Source of the DNA: Saccharopolyspora aridisoli
GTDB lineage: Bacteria > Actinomycetota > Actinomycetes > Mycobacteriales > Pseudonocardiaceae
NCBI RefSeq assembly: GCF_004348445.1
Contig: NZ_SMKV01000046.1
Coordinates: 1 to 36,940, forward strand
Length of the DNA stretch: 36,940 bases
Direction: 5' to 3'
Shown here: piece by piece, positions 32,641 through 36,940 of the stretch
How the letters are laid out: every line of letters starts with the position of its first letter
How positions within the stretch are numbered: the first letter of the stretch is position 1
The notes under the pieces: generated by a model
Told to the model about the DNA's origin: nothing
Database searches by the model: none
The model's input: the letters and a program-made list of their open reading frames with translations, nothing else
Program-made: the position numbers and the translations under genes

Positions 32641-32704
32641 AAAACACCAGGTCACCGATGGTGGGCGCAGTTGGGTTCGAACCAACGACCCCCTGCTTGT
32701 AAGG
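32641..32704. other. attR attachment site
   Basis: This 64-base sequence is the partner of attL with one mismatch. It overlaps the intact tRNA-Val gene, covering its 3' half. The integrase start lies about 72 bases away inside the element. Confidence 0.93.
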
Positions 32705-32733
32705 CAGGTGCTCTTCCGCTGAGCTATGCGCCC
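32659..32733 (-). tRNA. tRNA-Val(UAC), CCA encoded
   Basis: The minus strand folds as a full cloverleaf: acceptor GGGCGCA with TGCGCCC, D arm GCTC/GAGC, anticodon arm CCTGC and GCAGG with loop CTTACAA (anticodon UAC), T arm GTTGG/CCAAC with TTCGAAC, then ACCA. The 3' half is supplied by the element and is identical, so the tRNA stays functional after integration. Confidence 0.95.
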
Positions 32734-32827
32734 TGGTGGTCGAACGGCTGAGCCGGTCGGACACCTCGGTAACACTACCGGGGTGTCGCGGCCGGCTCCG
32801 TGGCCGGTCGACCCGTCCGCGAGCAGG

Positions 32828-33292
32828 TCAGGCGGTCAGTTCCGCCACGGCCTTCTTCCAGACGTTCTGGTCGCGGGCCTCGCCGGGCTGGTTGACCTCG
32901 GCGAAGCGGACCTTGCCCTCGGTGTCGATGAGGAACGTGCCGCGATTGGCCATTCCGGCGGCGTCGTTGAACACGCCGTACGCCTTGGCGATCTCGCCGT
33001 GCGGCCAGAAGTCCGACAGCAGCGGGAAGGTGTAGCCCTGCTGCTCGGCCCACGCCTTCAGCGAGAACGGCGTGTCCACCGAAACGCCGATGACCTGAAC
33101 CTGGTCGTTCTGGAACTCGCTCAGGTCATCGCGGACCTGGCAGAGCTCACCCTCGCAGACACCGCTGAACGCGAACGGGTAGAAGACCAGCAGGACGTTC
33201 TTCTTGCCCCGGAAATCGGCCAGCGAGACCTTTTCCTTGTTGTAGTCGGGCAACGTGAAGTCCGGCGCCTGCGCACCGACCTCAACAGTCAT
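32828..33292 (-). CDS. ahpE: AhpE-type peroxiredoxin
   Basis: ATG 33292, 154 aa. The full sequence follows the mycobacterial AhpE pattern (NVLLVFYPFAFSGVCEGEL, FPLLSDFWPHGEIAKAYGVF, GTFLIDTEGKVRFAEV). Peroxidatic Cys is C46. C51 lies five residues later, where mycobacterial AhpE has Asp; a C-X4-C pair is typical of BCP-type atypical two-Cys peroxiredoxins. The enzyme reduces peroxides in the cytosol using thiol reductants. Neighbours DUF3052 gene and aceE match the mycobacterial arrangement, supporting the name. Confidence 0.92.
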   Translation of the reverse strand: MTVEVGAQAPDFTLPDYNKEKVSLADFRGKKNVLLVFYPFAFSGVCEGELCQVRDDLSEFQNDQVQVIGVSVDTPFSLKAWAEQQGYTFPLLSDFWPHGEIAKAYGVFNDAAGMANRGTFLIDTEGKVRFAEVNQPGEARDQNVWKKAVAELTA

Positions 33293-33352
33293 GAAAGCAC
33301 CCTCCTGTTCGACATGACCTTGTCCCGGCCGAACCTACACTTCGCAGCGAAA

Positions 33353-33382
33353 GTGGGCACCGATGGCGACATCGGTGCCCAC
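33353..33382. terminator. strong hairpin terminator between DUF3052 gene and ahpE
   Basis: GTGGGCACCGATG (33353-33365) and CATCGGTGCCCAC (33370-33382) form a perfect 13-bp stem with loop GCGA. It follows the DUF3052 stop by about 20 bases on the minus strand and is followed there by CTTTCG. Confidence 0.88.
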
Positions 33383-33402
33383 GTTTCGAACCGCGAACCG
33401 CC

Positions 33403-33876
33403 TCAGCGACGGGCCTTGGCCCGGCGGTATGCCAGCCGGGTTCCCATCCAGCCTTCGCTGACGCTTGCGTTCGCGGTCTGTGCCAGGTTCGCCGTAGAGG
33501 CGGCCTCGGCGATGTCGGCCGGTTCGACGTATCCGTCGCGGCCGGTCTTGGGGGTCATCACCCAGATGACCCCGTCGTCGGACAGGGGCGTCATCACATC
33601 GAGAAGCGTGTCCGTGAGGTCGCCATCGTCTTCGCGCCACCACAGCAACACGACATCGACCACTTCGTCGGCATCTTCGTCGAGCAGATCGCTCCCGCAA
33701 CGCTCCTCGATCGAGGCCCGGACGTCGTCGTCGACGTCCTCGTCCCAGCCGATTTCCTGGACAACCATCTCCGGCTCGATGTCGAGCCTCTCGGCGACGT
33801 CGGCTTCGCCTTTACCGGCGTCTCCCGCGGCGACCACGGTTTGCTCACTCCTCCAATGCACCGGTGCGGTGACCAT
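33403..33876 (-). CDS. DUF3052-family protein
   Basis: ATG 33876 is chosen (157 aa); the frame runs to 34098 without homologous character. The body is acidic (EIGWDEDVDDDVRASIEERC) and contains DVVLLWWREDDGDLTDTLLD and GVIWVMTPKTGRDGYV, the pattern of DUF3052 proteins that lie beside aceE and ahpE in actinobacteria. Its function is unknown. It is divergent from aceE. Confidence 0.85.
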   Translation of the reverse strand: MVTAPVHWRSEQTVVAAGDAGKGEADVAERLDIEPEMVVQEIGWDEDVDDDVRASIEERCGSDLLDEDADEVVDVVLLWWREDDGDLTDTLLDVMTPLSDDGVIWVMTPKTGRDGYVEPADIAEAASTANLAQTANASVSEGWMGTRLAYRRAKARR

Positions 33877-34139
33877 CTGGTCCCACACGACTTCCAAACC
33901 TGGCCGATAGCGAACACTGCGGACCGCCACCGGCGCAACTGCTAGGCGCACGACACGCCGTAGCAACGCGTTGAGGTCCGACTCTAGACCGGCATCGCCC
34001 GCACCAACAGCCTGCGGTGCGTCGTGGTGGGTGTCGGAGGCGCCCACCAGGCCCGAACATGGGGGACGATAGCGGTGTCGGACGTCACGTCCGACCACCG
34101 AAAACCCGCCACGAATCCCGACGTAGTCGAGGAGTTCCC

Positions 34140-36914
<2,775 letters not shown>

Positions 36915-36940
36915 CTCCCACCCCACTGGCCCCGGAGACC

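Larger units (their letters stand above)
5751..32704. mobile_element. AICE-type integrative and conjugative element in tRNA-Val
   Basis: The element is bounded by direct repeats at 5751-5814 and 32641-32704, one unit being about 26.9 kb. It carries a tyrosine integrase beside the tRNA, excisionase-like HTH proteins, a TraB/FtsK-type translocase, SpdA-like membrane proteins, a WhiB protein and a repressor facing the transfer operon. This is the gene set of actinomycete AICEs, which move as double-stranded DNA using a single FtsK-like protein. No relaxase or type IV secretion genes are seen, consistent with that mechanism. The conjugation and regulation genes look intact, so mobility is plausible. 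No known RepSA or prim-pol gene is recognised; the winged-helix protein at 22269-23186 is the likely replication gene. Confidence 0.92.

Overview
The window looks like chromosomal DNA of a high-GC actinomycete, probably Pseudonocardiales (Saccharopolyspora or Amycolatopsis type). The evidence is the G+C-rich wobble positions, a WhiB protein, TraB/SpdA-type conjugation genes, and a right flank (ahpE, a DUF3052 gene, homodimeric aceE) whose order recalls the mycobacterial ahpE-aceE neighbourhood. The assignment is inference from gene content.

The layout has three parts. (1) Left flank, 1 to about 5750: a beta-ketoacyl synthase running off the left edge (minus strand), a PAS-GGDEF-EAL cyclic-di-GMP protein (plus strand), then about 1.4 kb of decayed sequence that ends in a fragment of a second integrase gene. 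(2) An integrated element, 5751 to 32704. It is bounded by 64-bp direct repeats that match the 3' part of a tRNA-Val(UAC) gene; the complete tRNA is kept at the right end, next to the integrase. This is an actinomycete integrative and conjugative element (AICE). (3) Right flank: tRNA-Val, ahpE, the DUF3052 gene and aceE.

Inside the element the minus-strand backbone from about 23.9 to 14.5 kb runs: HTH/excisionase-like protein, polytopic membrane protein, winged-helix replication-type protein, a 22-aa micro-ORF, an unknown protein, WhiB, SpdA-like DUF2637 protein, three unknown or membrane proteins, a zinc-ribbon membrane protein, the TraB/FtsK translocase, and a small GGDEF protein. A divergent XRE repressor at 24.1 kb faces this operon across a repeat-rich operator region. 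An XRE-TPR regulator with a flavoprotein follows. The integrase module (tyrosine recombinase fused to a GntR-type domain) sits at the right end. No RepSA or prim-pol gene was recognised; the winged-helix protein is the best replication candidate.

There are two cargo zones. The left one holds a tandem double-NTPase STAND protein with N-terminal membrane helices (candidate defence protein), a divergent pair (conserved unknown and SANT/HTH-like protein), an MFS exporter, a 2-TM micro-protein, a HIT protein and a radical SAM enzyme with a strongly structured leader. The right one is AT-richer and holds an HExxH metallopeptidase, a decayed HTH-gene copy, and a pseudogene with two explainable frameshifts.

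The observations most worth following are the GGDEF/radical SAM/HIT/MFS group, the double STAND protein, a repeated 18-bp leader motif before three genes (two of them micro-ORFs), an in-frame internal start with a perfect ribosome binding site, and the integrase relic that points to successive insertions at one tRNA.
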